NCBI GenBank assembly: GCA_019914945.1
Contig: CM034103.1
Location: forward strand, 8,308,001 to 8,372,000
Length of the DNA stretch: 64,000 nt
Reading direction: 5' to 3'
Source of the DNA: Typha latifolia
Lineage: Eukaryota > Streptophyta > Magnoliopsida > Poales > Typhaceae
Shown here: piece by piece, positions 22,426 to 33,249 of the stretch
Layout of the letters: each line of letters begins with the position of its first letter
Position numbering within the stretch: the first letter of the stretch is position 1
Translations under genes and position numbers: made by a program
Notes under the pieces: model-generated
What the model saw: the letters and a program-made list of their open reading frames with translations, nothing else
What the model was told of the DNA's origin: nothing
The model's database searches: none

Positions 22426-22894
22426 AGCAACAACTTTATCCAAGTCTACGATCTCGGTATCCCCTTGCATTATGCACCAAGCTTTCTTCGTAGCTTCCTC
22501 ACACTGGATCCCTGCCGAGCAAAGGAATAAAGTGGTCACCTTGTGAGAAAAGGCTTCATAAGTTCGTTCTGATTATGGTAGAGAATTTGAAAATAAAATT
22601 TTTTCTATATTTTGCGATTCTCTTGGTATTCAACATAAGTTTTCAGCTCCTATAACTCCACAACAGAATGAGATTGTTGAAAGAAAGAACCGAGTTCTGC
22701 AGGAAATGGCTAGGGTTATGCTTCACGATAAACAGGTTACTCAAAGGTTTTGGGCGGAGGCGGTCAATACAGCGGTACATATGATAAATCGTGTTTATCT
22801 AAGACCAGGTACAAAAATGACTGCTTATGAAATCTGGAAAGGTAAGAAACCTAGTGTTAAATATTTTTGAGTTTTTGGTAGTAAATGTTATATC
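22426..22894 (+). pseudogene. Filler DNA and duplicated integrase segment in C2a
   Basis: 22426-22561 does not match the C2 element; I do not recognise it. At 22562 the element restarts at TTCGTTCTGATTATGGTAG and repeats about 250 bp already present at 22166-22425, this time with the intact GIVERKNR-like end (EIVERKNRVLQEMARVML) and continuing into TAYEIWKGKKPSVKY. So a partial tandem duplication of integrase carries a 135-bp foreign spacer. Confidence 0.7.
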
Positions 22895-23897
22895 TTGCGT
22901 GATCGAGAATATTTGACTAAATTTGACACTAGAATTAGCGAAGGCATCTTCTTGGAGTATTCGAATAATAGTAGAGCCTACAGAGTATTTAATCTTGACA
23001 CTTCTACTGTTATAGAATCTGCTAATGTTATGATAGATAAATCCACGACTGATTTAACTGAAGCTACTCCTATTTCTGTTTCTGCAGATACATATGACGA
23101 AGAAATAGGAAAAGAGCTTGATCTGGAAATTGAGAATCTGGACGAGGACAAAGTTGAAATGAACAAAGATGACTGCAACATACCATAACCATCTGCCAGA
23201 GTGAAATCAAATCATCTACTGTCACAAGTGATCGGAGACGTGAATGAACCAATTAAGATAAGACGACAAATCCAAAGTGAGGTATCATTTACTTGTTATA
23301 CATCTTCTTTTGAACCTAAAAATGTGAAGGAAGCATTGTTAGACGATTCTTGGGTTAATGCTATGCATAAGGAATTAGAGCAATTTTCTAGGATGTTAAA
23401 AGTGCTTTCTTGAATAGTACTCTAAATGAAGATGTTTATGTGGAACAACCGAAAGGGTTCGAAGATCAAAATTTTCCTTCTCATGTGTTTAAACTGAAAA
23501 AGGCTCTCTACGGGCTATAACAAGCTCCAAGAGCTTGGTATGAGAAGTTGACCACTTTTTTAGTGGATGCGGGGTTCACTAGAGGGGGAGTGGACAAGAC
23601 ATTATTCATTAGATGGTCAAACAAGAGTTTAGTTGTGGCACAAATATATGTGGATGATATTGTCTCCGAGGCAACGAGTCGATCATTAGTTAAGGAGTTT
23701 GTAGATCTTATGCATAGTCATTTTGAGATGAGCATGATGGGTGAGTTGAAGTTCTTTTTGGGACTTCAAATTACTCAGTTGGAAATAGGAATATTTATCG
23801 CTCAAACCAAGTATGCTAAGGATCTTGTGACTAAATTCGGTTTAGAAAATACAAAACATGCTAAAACTCCTATGAGTATACAACTACCAAACTAGGT
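22895..23897 (+). pseudogene. C2a integrase tail and reverse transcriptase
   Basis: The integrase/RT linker (GIFLEYSNNSRAYRVFN, about 22945; then an acidic stretch to 23185) is followed by the RT N-terminus (ALLDDSWVNAMHKELEQF, about 23332). Roughly 80-100 residues of the RT fingers are deleted at about 23394 (EQFSR joins [10 protein letters not shown] with a frame change). The palm is retained: [23 protein letters not shown] then a stop where Arg/Lys should be, and the catalytic strand QIYVDDIV at about 23641-23664. GELKFFLGLQI and a YAKDLVTKFGLE helix follow before the stop at 23893. Confidence 0.8.
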
Positions 23898-24590
23898 AAG
23901 GATATTTCAAGAAAAAGTGTTGAGCAGACACTATATAGGAGCATGATTGGCAATCTTTTGTACTTAACTGCTAGTAGACCTGAAATTGCATTTAGCGTCG
24001 GTTTGTGTGCTAGGTTTCAGTCTGAACCTAAGTCGACACATTTGTATGCTGTGAAATGTATCATAAAATATGTCGGTGGCACAGTTGACTTAGGTATCTG
24101 GTTTACTTATGACTCGGGAGCTATCATATCTGGATACACGGATTCTAATTGAGCAGGTTCATGTGATGATAGAAAGAGTACATCTGGTGGATGTTTTTAT
24201 ATTAGAAACAATCTGGTTGCTTGACACAGTAAAAAACAAAACTAGATATCTTTATCTACTGCGGAGGCCGAGTACATTGGAGCGGGAAGTTGTTGTTCTC
24301 AATTACTATGGATGAAACAGATGGTCAAAAATTACGGCATTGAACAAGATACTATGGTGCTTTATTGTGACAATATGAGTGATATTAATATATCGAAAAA
24401 TCGTGTTCAACCTCGTGTACAAAACATATTGATATCCGACATCATTTTATACGCGAGTTAGTTGAAGACAAAACAATAGCACTAGAACATGTTAAGGCAG
24501 AGAAACAGTTTGGTGATCTATTTACAAAACCTTTGAATTACAGAGATTTGAGTATCTTCGTACTTCTTTAGGGATTTGTGCTTTGGATTG
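23898..24590 (+). pseudogene. C2a RNase H and end of pol
   Basis: GNLLYLTASRPEIAFSVGLCARF (about 23949) and the RNase H core (first Asp in YTDSN, about 24135; STAEAEYI near 24253; YCDNMSD at about 24364) are recognisable, with frame breaks at 24150, 24225 and 24410. The C-terminal FEYLRTSLGICALD-like end is frameshifted near 24530-24590. A T-rich tail leads to the palindromic junction at 24631. No 3' LTR is present. Confidence 0.75.
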
Positions 24591-24630
24591 ATTTTTTTTT
24601 TGGTTTGGTTTGTGTGTTTCTTTTTTTAGT

Positions 24631-24660
24631 ATCCCATTGGTTTAGCTAAACCAATGGGAT
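24631..24660. repeat. Perfect 30-bp palindrome at the copia/gypsy junction
   Basis: 15 bases (ATCCCATTGGTTTAG) are followed immediately by their reverse complement. The right arm is genuine G1 gag sequence (codons for AKPMGS); the left arm is an inverted copy of it, joined to the C2a tail. It marks the breakpoint between two element remnants. Confidence 0.85.
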
Positions 24661-26800
24661 CGGTGATGCTAATAGATGGATTGGAGGATGCGGAGGATGA
24701 GTTTTCAGCTAAAGATGAAGGTGTGGCTGGACATCAAGGAGAAGTAGCTGAGGAGCAACCCGTGGAGGACATGATAGCCGAAATCTCCCTCCACGCCTAT
24801 TTGGGGACAGCTGCGCCAAAGACTTTGCGGGTAAACAGTGTAGTCAAGAAAACCACAGTAAAAATCTTGATCGACACAGGGTCCACCCACAATTTCATTG
24901 ACAAGAGGCTACTTAGGAAGATTGGGCTCGAGTTGGAACCCACGAAAGGGTTCGATGTGATGGTTGGAGATGGCACCACATTGCAAGCAGATTTTATTTA
25001 TGGAGGTGTGGAATTGAAGGTGCAAGGCCAATGTTTCACATTGGATCTTTATCCGTTGGCCTTGCAAGGTGCCGACGTTGTTTTGGGGACCCAATGGCTT
25101 CAAAGCTTGTGGCCCGTCATTTGATTTCTCAAACCTCACATTGTCATTTCGGAGGAATGATCGAAGGGTGCTGCTGGATGGAAATCAACTGCGGCAAGCG
25201 CCGACATTGCAACCGCTTGTGGGCTTTCCTTGTGCAGGGGACCGAGCTCTATTATTGCAAATGATTGTTGCTGAACCAGAACATCCACCACCAAGGGAAA
25301 TAGCCACTGACCTGCAAGAGCTACTGCAGGAGTTCAAGGATCTCTTCGAGGAATCTCGAGGACTGCCACCGACCCATCGGAACGACCATTGCATTCAGAT
25401 CATTCCAGGGGCTGAAGTAGCAAATGTTTGGCTCTATCGGTACCTGCATGTCCAGAAGTAAGAGATTAGCAAATTGGTGGTGGAAATGCTCGAGCAAGGG
25501 ATTATTCAACCGAGTAGAAGTGCCTACTCATGCTAGTTCGAAAGAAAGACGGGAGTTGGCAATTTTGCATCGACTACCGAGTCTTGAATGCAATTACAGT
25601 CAAAGACCGGTATCCAATACCGGTGATCGAGGAGTTGCTAGATAAACTCACAGGGTCGGCTTACTTCAGCAAACTTAACTTAAGAGCGGAGTACCATCAA
25701 ATCCGCATCGACCCGGAAACAAAATGGCGTTCCGAACTCTTGATGCCACTATGAGTTCCGAGTCATGCCTTTTGGGCTCACCAATGCACCAGCCACCTTT
25801 GAAGGGCTGATGAATGATCTTTTTCACCCGCTCTTGCATCGGTACGTGCTCGTCTTCTTTGACGATATTCTAGTGTATAGCAAGAATTGGAGCGAGCACT
25901 TGCAGCATGTGCGTGAGTTGTTGAATATCTTGCGACAAAACTAGTTAAAAGTCAAGATGAGAAAGTGTCTTTGGGGAGAGCCACAAGTGGAGTACTTAGG
26001 ACATATAATCTCAGCAATAGAAGTTGAAGCCGATCCAAGAAAGATCAAGAATATGGTGGACTAGTCGATTCCTGCTAATCAGCGGGAATTGAGGGGATTA
26101 CTTGGGTTGACGGTGTACTATCGGCGATTCATTGCCAACTACGACAAAATTGCTGCTCCGCTGACCTCCTTACTCATAAAAGGTGGGTTTCAATGGACGG
26201 GCAAGGCGACGGAGGCCTTCGAAGCCTTAAAAACAGCTATGTCTACCGCTCCAATTCTAGCACTACTGGATTTCAGCAAGCCCTTTGTGGTGGAATGTGA
26301 CGCTTCGGGTGAGGGCATTAAAGTAGTTTTGATGCAAGAGGGCAGACCCGTGGCATATATGAGCAAGGCATTGTCAAACCAGTCACAACAGCTAACCACC
26401 TACGAGCATGAAATGTTAGTGATTCTACATGCCCGTCACCAAATGGCGACCCTACTTGATCGACCAACGGTTTACTATCCGCACGGACCAGCGTAGCTTA
26501 CCCTACTTTATGGAGCAACGTGTGCACACCCCAGCCCAGCAATGGTGGGTCATGAAACTCCTTAGGTATGACTACGAATTAGTCTACAAGAAGGGGATCG
26601 AGAATTGAGTGGCCGATGCCCTTTCACGCCAACCAAACACAAGTGAGCTCGCCTCTTTTTCAGCACCAACCTTTCCTCTAATTTCAGATATGTGAGGAAC
26701 TAATGCAGAAGATCAAATCATGGAGGAGCTAGAGTCAGATATTACAGATCGCTTCCCAAATTTCAAACCTTGAGGACAAGGTTGCAAAAGCGTGGTGGAT
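24647..26800 (+). pseudogene. G1b Ty3/gypsy protease, reverse transcriptase and RNase H; integrase deleted
   Basis: The frame 24654-25121 gives MGSVMLIDGLED, then protease with KILIDTGSTHNFID (DTG active site at about 24869) and GDGTTLQADFIYGGVEL. A frameshift near 25118 leads to the protease-RT linker (LLDGNQ; LLQEFKDLFEESRGLPP, about 25324). RT shows FERKTG frame breaks at about 25530, the strand [25 protein letters not shown] (about 25750) and the catalytic [14 protein letters not shown] (about 25848). RNase H shows FVVECDASGEGI (about 26287) and YEHEMLVILHA. Integrase is almost all missing: soon after ADALSRQPN-like sequence (about 26615) the end of the chromodomain region (TDRFPNFK) and a polypurine-like GCGTGGTGGAT appear. 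This copy supplies exactly the RT/RH block absent from G1a and from 36213-40612. Confidence 0.82.
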
Positions 26801-27761
26801 TGATACGATTCGGATTTCACCGATATCGTCTCGAGCATGGATTCCCTTTAGGGGTGTCCTTGTTTCTTGTTTTAATGTTTAATTCCTAATAAAATAAGTT
26901 TTCTGTAAGTCGCGTTCGAATGCGGGTGGAGTGCGTTCGAACGCGGTTGTGAACGCGATTGTGAACGCAGTTGTGAACGTCTGCATCACGTCCAGAGAGT
27001 GTGAATTGTGCGTTCGAACGCCGCATTCGAACGCGTTGTGAACACCTGTATCGCGTTCACAAATCCAGAGAAGTGGGAAATAAGTGCCTTCGGTCATGCG
27101 TTCGAATGCTTGCATCGCGTTTGCAAATCCAAAGAAGAGCGAACTAGGTGCGTTTGAACGCGGTAGACGAAAATATACTATTTAGGATTAATTTTGAATT
27201 GTTTGGTTAGCCTTTAAAGGATGTGGATGGCAACCATAGAATTATTATTGAAGAATTGAGTTTTGCCTTGCCTCCTTCGTCTTCTTCACTCTCGTTCTCT
27301 CGATCCTCGGCTACGCCGCTTCTAACCTCTCTCGACCGGCTAATCACCCTAGTCCCTTAGTGGTGGCCCTCTCCTCCCCTTTCTTCCAATCTATCCAACA
27401 CTTGTAATAACCCTTCCATCAACCATAACCCTTCCACCACCACTTTTCACTGGTGCCACCCCATTAACGTCGGTCCACCCCCAACCACCATCATCTAGGA
27501 TCTCGTGCCTCCATCCACAGATCCTGATTAGACCCCCTAATGTTTGTCCACTAAGCAGACGATATATCCAAATCCCTACATCTCATTCGTCTAAAACTAG
27601 ATTCGTTGGAAAGCTCTTTCTGGGGCCACAACATATCAAAATTTCACGTCGATCTGACGACGGCATCTTTCGGGATCTATTTACAAAGTTCCATGCCAAA
27701 TCTAGTCTAGATCTAAGAATTGGGAGAGATCGAACTTTAGCCTAAAAGGGAGATCGTATCA
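26801..27761 (+). repeat. 3' LTR of G1b
   Basis: TGATACGATTCGGATTTCACC start, GAGATCGTATCA end, 961 bp. Palindrome cluster at 26910-27165 including short tandem GTTGTGAACG units (26945-26985), promoter region near 27200 (TTAGCCTTTAAAGG in place of TATAAAAGG) and the C/T-rich leader. It abuts G2c integrase at 27762 with no G1 sequence beyond. Confidence 0.85.
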
Positions 27762-29060
27762 GCATGCCATGTAACCGAGCAATATTTCTAACAAAAATTT
27801 CAGCCACCGATTTAGTTGAAAACGAATGTGACAATGCTGAAATGTATGCATACTTGCTTAATCTATCAACCACCACAAAGATAACAGAATAACCACGTAC
27901 TAGCGGAAGACCCTCTATGAAATCCATAGAAATGTCTTCCCAAACACAGTCTGGTATAGGTAAAGGCTGAAGTAATCTAGCCGGTTTCAATGTGTTTGCC
28001 TTAGCCCTTTGATAGACTTCGTAAGCATGGGCAAATCTCCTCACATCCCGTCTCAATCCTGGCCACGTGCAACTTTGAGATATCCTCCTATAATCCTCAA
28101 GACACCCTCATGACCACCCTCTGGAATTTGGTGGAAGTGCTCCAACAATTTTTGCAGCAATCCATCCTTTGCGGGCACCCAAATGCATCCGTAGTCCAAC
28201 AGCAAACCGCCTTAGTTTTCAAACTCTAGATGGCACTCTAGATCATCCATCACCTCCTACAACAATCTCAAAATATCTGGGTCAGATGTACATGCATACC
28301 TCAGCCCATCAAGAAAGGGGAAGGTAGGAGCATAATAGACTGCAAGCTAGGCGGTATCGGGTTGGCACGATAGTGTATCCGCCACTCTATTTTCCTTTCC
28401 CTTTTTGTATTATATTTCATAATCATACTCCAACAATTTTGTGACCCATCTCTGTTGTGCCGGAGTGTGTATACGCTGTCCCATAAAGTATGGAAGGCTT
28501 CTTTGATCAGTTCGGATAATGAATCGCCTACCGATCAAATAAAGCCTCCACTTTATCACTGCATGCAGAATTGCTAACATCACTATTTCATAAGTCGATA
28601 ATTGCTGAGATTTTTTTTATAAAGCCTTGCTAAGATAAGCAATGGGATGTTCTCCTTGTATTAGTACAACTCCTATGCAAACTCCCGACGCATCACATTC
28701 TACAATGAACTCTTTGTTGAAGTCCGGTAGCGCTAAAATGGGTGCCGTTGTTATTGCTGTTTTTAGTTTTTCAAAAGCTGTAGTGGCTTCAACCATCCAT
28801 CTAAAAGAGTCCTTCAACAAAGAAGTGAGAGGAGCAGCGATCTTGCCGTAACCAGCGATGAAATGGCGATAGTATCCAGTTAGACCCAAAATCCTCTCAA
28901 TCCGTTGATAGTAGTAGGAATAGGCCTCCACTATTATGCATGCAACCTTTTGAGGATCCGCCGCTACACCAACCGTTGAAATGATATAGCCTAAATTCTC
29001 CACTTGTGGTACTCCCCCTAGGCACTTGGACTTCTTGATATTCAATTGATTTTGCTTCAA
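27762..29060 (-). pseudogene. G2c Ty3/gypsy RT thumb, RNase H and integrase (minus strand)
   Basis: Reading leftwards from 29060: RT thumb (QNQLNIKKSKC, VENLGYIIS, LGLTGYYRHFIAGYGKIAAPLTSLL), RNase H first catalytic Asp in FIVECDASGV (about 28700), then decayed RNase H and integrase zinc finger (LLEHFHQIPEGGHEGVL, about 28140). The integrase core begins with WEDISMDFIEGLP (about 27935) and DRLSKYAYIS, and breaks at 27762 at the G1b LTR before the second catalytic Asp. Many stops between 28060 and 28610. Fingers and palm of RT are missing (see gag entry). Confidence 0.78.
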
Positions 29061-29740
29061 TAAAAACTAGCCTATTCGGTAAATCCTCCACCACGAATAA
29101 CCGATCTATACCAATGCAATGCCGTTCCTTAGAGGTGAAAGCTTTCCATATGGACGTTTGCATCTTCCGCTATACCTTGACAATCAAAATATTATTCAAC
29201 TTGAAACACCCAATATGTTGGATCACCGCCTTGGAATTTTGGAAAGTCCAAACATGTGGTTCTCCCCCGAATAGCATTGTTGTGTTCGCGAAAGATCCTT
29301 GGTTCAAGTCTAAGCCTTTGTGCATGTTGATCACCTTCTCTAAATCCTCGAGCACGTCCATCATCATCTCCAAAGGGATCAACCTCATCCTCAAAGTGTC
29401 AATCCTCCTCATCGACGAAGCGCACTGGTGCCATTTGCCTCTCGGGTTCCACCACTACCGGTCTTGGGTTTTGTAACGGAGTTGGGGGATGATGCATAGG
29501 AATAGGTAAGAGGGGATCATTGACACTCACATGACACACCTAGACCTGTGGGGTATCGGTTTGATGAGGTCCCACTAGTAGTCCTTCTTGAGGCTCCGAT
29601 CGTCGTCGAGGAGATGATGAACCTAATCGGTTCATGACATATTCCTTAAAATCATTGTGATTCTTTTGAATTGCGTCAACTCTATGCAGCAATATTTGGA
29701 ACATGCCCATAAGTTCATCCGCCAAGCCCATATTCCCTTG
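29061..29740 (-). pseudogene. G2c gag remnant fused to the RT thumb
   Basis: On the minus strand, frame 29731-29540 begins GLADELMGMFQILLHRVDAI, a gag N-terminal helix, followed by a proline-rich spacer. A capsid start with LDFPKFQGGDP-like sequence (about 29255-29225) and KMQTSIWKAF (about 29160) follows in broken frames. At about 29070 it passes into the RT region, removing the zinc knuckle, protease and RT fingers/palm. It sits between the PBS array and pol, as expected for gag. Confidence 0.6.
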
Positions 29741-29816
29741 TCGGTGTGCTCTCCATAGGTCTCCTTATTGATGTCATCTTCCTTGTTTCAACCATTAATG
29801 GAGGTCCGAGGTTCGC

Positions 29817-29919
29817 CTGCTCTGATACCAAATTTATGGATTCTATGCTAGAAAAAGATAGGCTCTGATACCAGATTGATGGATTCTATGCTACTAAAAG
29901 ATGGGCTCTGATACCAGAT
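29817..29919 (-). repeat. Three serial PBS-like sites of G2c
   Basis: Minus strand: TGGTATCAGAGC at about 29905-29916, 29861-29872 and (TTTGGTATCAGAGC) 29818-29829, about 44 bases apart, separated by near-identical spacers containing ATAGAATCCATCAAT. The spacers resemble the LTR end, so the unit repeated is LTR end plus PBS. Confidence 0.78.
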
Positions 29920-30769
29920 TGATGGGTTCCTGTACCAAAAGATCAGCTATGGAACGATTCCTTCAAGATCTGGATTTAGTACAAGAATCAATCTGCACAA
30001 CTATAGAAAAATATTCATCAAATATTCTCCATTTAGTAATAAAATTACGAAACTAAGTGGATTCGATTTGTAACTTCTTGATCTACAACTTTTGTATTTA
30101 CATCCTTCGCAGATTCGAATTGCAATAGGGACGAAAACACAGAATAACATGTGCGATGGTGGTGGTGACGGGTGGAGTGGATGTTAGGGTAATGGATGGG
30201 TATGGAGATGGAGGTGGATAGTGGATGTGATTAAGGTATATAGACGAAGCGAACGAAGTGGTTGAAATCCCAAAGAAGAGGGGTGACTCGACAATCAAGG
30301 GAGATTAGAAGTTAGGAGAACCTTGCCAATGGTAGAGGTGGAAGGATAGTGAAGAAGGAGGAGGGAGAGAGTTTAGGAGGCAAGAAATCAATATTCCAAT
30401 AGCATAATGAATTTGGCTGCCATCCACATATATATAGAGGCTAGCCAACAAGTCCTAAAACAATAAGTAATCATAATTTTATAGGATTCTTGCCGATCGC
30501 ATTCGAACGCGCCCGATCGCGTTCAAACGCACAAAAGACGTTCTTTGTATGTGCGAACGCGATGCAGGTGTTCGAGCACAGGTGTTCGAACTCGCCTGAC
30601 TGCGTTCGAACGCATAATATGCATTCTTTGTATTTGTGAACCTATTGCAGGTGTTCGCAAGGGCGTTCGAACGCGACCCCTCCTGCGTTCGAATGAGACT
30701 TATAGAAATTTTATTTTAATAAAAATACACAACTAATGCAATAAGAAAAGATCCTAACTAAGTGTGTCA
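29920..30769 (-). repeat. 5' LTR of G2c (minus strand)
   Basis: Starts TGACACACTTAGTTAGGATC at 30769 and ends GGAACCCATCA at 29920; 850 bp. Palindromes at 30495-30700, promoter-like TATATATATGTGGATG on the minus strand near 30437, then the leader. G2-type by its start and by the repeated CTTTTGATCTACA-like and TTCGTAATTTTATT stretches shared with 57400-57480. Confidence 0.78.
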
Positions 30770-31640
30770 GAATGGTATAAGAAATTACCCAAAGGCAAAT
30801 GAACGACGACTCTTTATTCAGCTGTTTAGTTTATCATTTAAATGGAGCGTTCTAATGCACTCTGAGTCGTTCGAACACACCCTATAGTCATTTATAGCGA
30901 GTTCACATATTAAGAGAATATATTTTAGTCATGAATGAGATCGCAGAATTTTCATAAAATCTGCTAATTTGTGAAAAAATGATCTCACTACAGCCTTTAA
31001 AGATGATGTCCTTGGAGTGATCTCATCAGGTCACGGGCTAGGGGGAGCTTTTTGGAAATCATTAATCTCTAGCTATGGATTAGAGGGGCATGTTTTCATG
31101 ACTTTACATTTAGACCCTTACTATTAGATTTTATTGATGTATCATCAAGTATTCTGGATGGATGTTTTGGTCGAATTTGATTGATATATGCTTTTGGCCT
31201 AATCGAATTTCATGTAATTGATTTACTTAAGTCATTTAAGGGTGATTTCTATTATTTTATGTTTTTAGTGTAATTTTATGTCATGATAAATTCATGAACA
31301 CAAAACACTTTGAAATATGTTGTGCAATCTAAATCGCTTATATGTATTAGAGAAATTATTATATATAACTGCTATTAAAAATAATTTCGCTAAATATAGA
31401 AGGATGCAATAAACATTTTATGGGCATCGTATGATTCTTGATCTAGTCTAGTATATCCGTAAATGTTATATCTATTTCAACCAATGAAACAAACAAATCA
31501 TAATTGCTTTATTCATTCGATATTATAGTGCTTGCAAAGCTATTCCAGAACCATTATTGACATATATAATATTTTCCAGAACCCTCACCCTCACATAATT
31601 TATTTTTCACACTTTCACTCATGAAGATCACAACAATTGA
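30770..31640. repeat. LTR scrap and unidentified non-coding DNA
   Basis: 30840-30925 has two decayed palindrome copies (GCGTTCTAATGC, TCGTTCGAACAC) in a context like the third LTR type at 40980-41200. The rest, to the protease gene, is AT-rich with no frame, element end or motif that I recognise. Confidence 0.4.
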
Positions 31641-31688
31641 ACTCGCACACCACATATGGGGATCAAGTATTTGGTACACATTTTCTTC

Positions 31689-33156
31689 TCACAACGTGGG
31701 ATATGAGGCCAGCATTGCAATTCCACACAACCCTTCAGGTGCAGCTATGTCCTTTTGCATCAAAATATAACCGTTGTCGCCCCATCCTTTGCCCCATGAG
31801 TTCTTCACTATCCAATACTTTGTTCGTTTGCTATCTATCCCATAACCAACAACTGTAACTCCATGATTTAGACTAGTCCCACAACTACCTCTGAAGACAC
31901 CAGAATGATAGAATTGGAAATCATAACCACCAGCATCTATTCCAACTGACACTGGTTGTCTCGCAATGGCTCTCATGAGTGCCGGTTCACTATTGCGAGG
32001 CACCTCTTGGTAGCGTCTAATGGTCGCTACGTGATTCAGCAATAGGTTCCTCACGTTGCAATTGCTTTGATATCCTTGATATGGATAGTTTGATTCAGAA
32101 TCGATACCTCTGTTTAGTATGACGAAGTTGAATGCATTGTCCATTAAGCCACCATTACATCCAGAATCAAAGAAGTCGCAATCCACTAGTTCTTGCTCTG
32201 ACAAAGAGATTAGATTTCCTCTCCTGATTTTAAATATTCCTTCAATTGCTGCTACTGCAGAAAATGCCCAACAAGATCCTATATGTATTTTATAGAAAAG
32301 CAACATTTAGCATTAGCACGAGATATAGACTCAAATACTAATTAACCAATAAACTTTCTTCTATGGCATGCATGATTTAACTTACAAGAAGGTCAACAAA
32401 GTTAAAACGTTATATATATTATAACAGATATATCTGAGACTACTGTATAGTTTTTAACTAAGAGGAGGAAATGCACCGAGTAACTAGTGCACGTTGAAGG
32501 AAAAGAATAATAATGAATGATATTTCTCAAATAAACAGGAAGAAAAAGATGAATTGAGGAACATTTCTGAAACAAGAAAAGAACAGAGAATTTGTAATGT
32601 GTAAGGATCAGCTCATAAGAAACCAGCAGTACATATTGGAGGGTAAACCAAATTTATATATAAATCAGTTTGTTAGCTCTGAAGAACTGGGGGAATAAAA
32701 ATAAAAGAAAAGAAATTGTTCGGCAGATTGCCTTACCACATGATCCTTGGTTCTTAACTTCAGTCACTGCACCTCTGAGCCTCCAATCTACCTAGGTGGT
32801 GCAGAAAAGTTTGCGTACATAAACGACGTCGGTTGCCTGGAAGCATTTGTGACCTTTAGTCCGCCATGAGTGACCATGAATTCCTCATTGGTTAAGTCCG
32901 CAAACTGGTTTACAGTCAGATTGTAGCTCTGTCCAGGTTTATTATTTGAGGACTCAATGTATTCAACATTGCTCTTAAACACCCGGAAACGACGTTGCTT
33001 CTCCTCCGCATTGGTGTAGACTCGCTTATATTGAGCCATCCATTGCTCATGCCTCGCTTTCATAGCTTCGTCATAGCTGCCATCGGAGACTACTGGACCT
33101 GCAAATAACGTGCAAATAACAAGGAAAAGAGAAAAGAAATAGAGCCAAGAAGCCAT
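31689..33156 (-). CDS. Papain-like cysteine protease (SAG39/senescence type), two exons, apparent frameshift in exon 1
   Basis: A secreted or vacuolar C1A endopeptidase. Exon 1 (33156-32737) starts at ATG 33156: signal peptide (residues 1-24, hydrophobic [14 protein letters not shown]), then an I29 propeptide with the ERFNIN pattern ([21 protein letters not shown]) and [11 protein letters not shown]. Exon 2 (32278-31689) contains [12 protein letters not shown] with the catalytic Cys (codon split around the intron gives the preceding Gly), SEQELVDCD, the catalytic His in [11 protein letters not shown] and Asn in KNSWGKGWG; the oxyanion Gln is in NQGSCG at the end of exon 1. At 32786-32790 the frame hits TAG after APPR, just where the mature enzyme should start (DWR...GAVTEVKNQ continues in the next frame), so one base appears to be missing. 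The exons total 1010 bases against 1011 needed for 336 residues, normal for the family. No retroelement overlaps it. Either a young pseudogene or a sequence error. Confidence 0.88.
32279..32736 (-). other. Intron of the cysteine protease gene
   Basis: Minus-strand donor G|GTAAGG at 32736 and acceptor ATATAG|GATC at 32279; 458 bp, AT-rich. Joining rebuilds the family's QGSCGSCW motif exactly, which confirms both sites. The position, within the codon before the catalytic Cys loop, is the usual intron site for this protease group. Confidence 0.88.
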
Positions 33157-33234
33157 GATCGATGCTCCAACTGTATTAAGAGTAGAAGGATTATTTCTTT
33201 TTTGGCGATATTGAACTCGTTAGGATAAGGTGCG

Positions 33235-33242
33235 TTTATATA
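33235..33242 (-). promoter_or_regulatory. TATA box of the protease gene
   Basis: TATATAAA on the minus strand, about 80 bases before the ATG, which leaves a 5' leader of roughly 50 bases. No other start signal is closer. Confidence 0.6.
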
Positions 33243-33249
33243 GTGCTTG

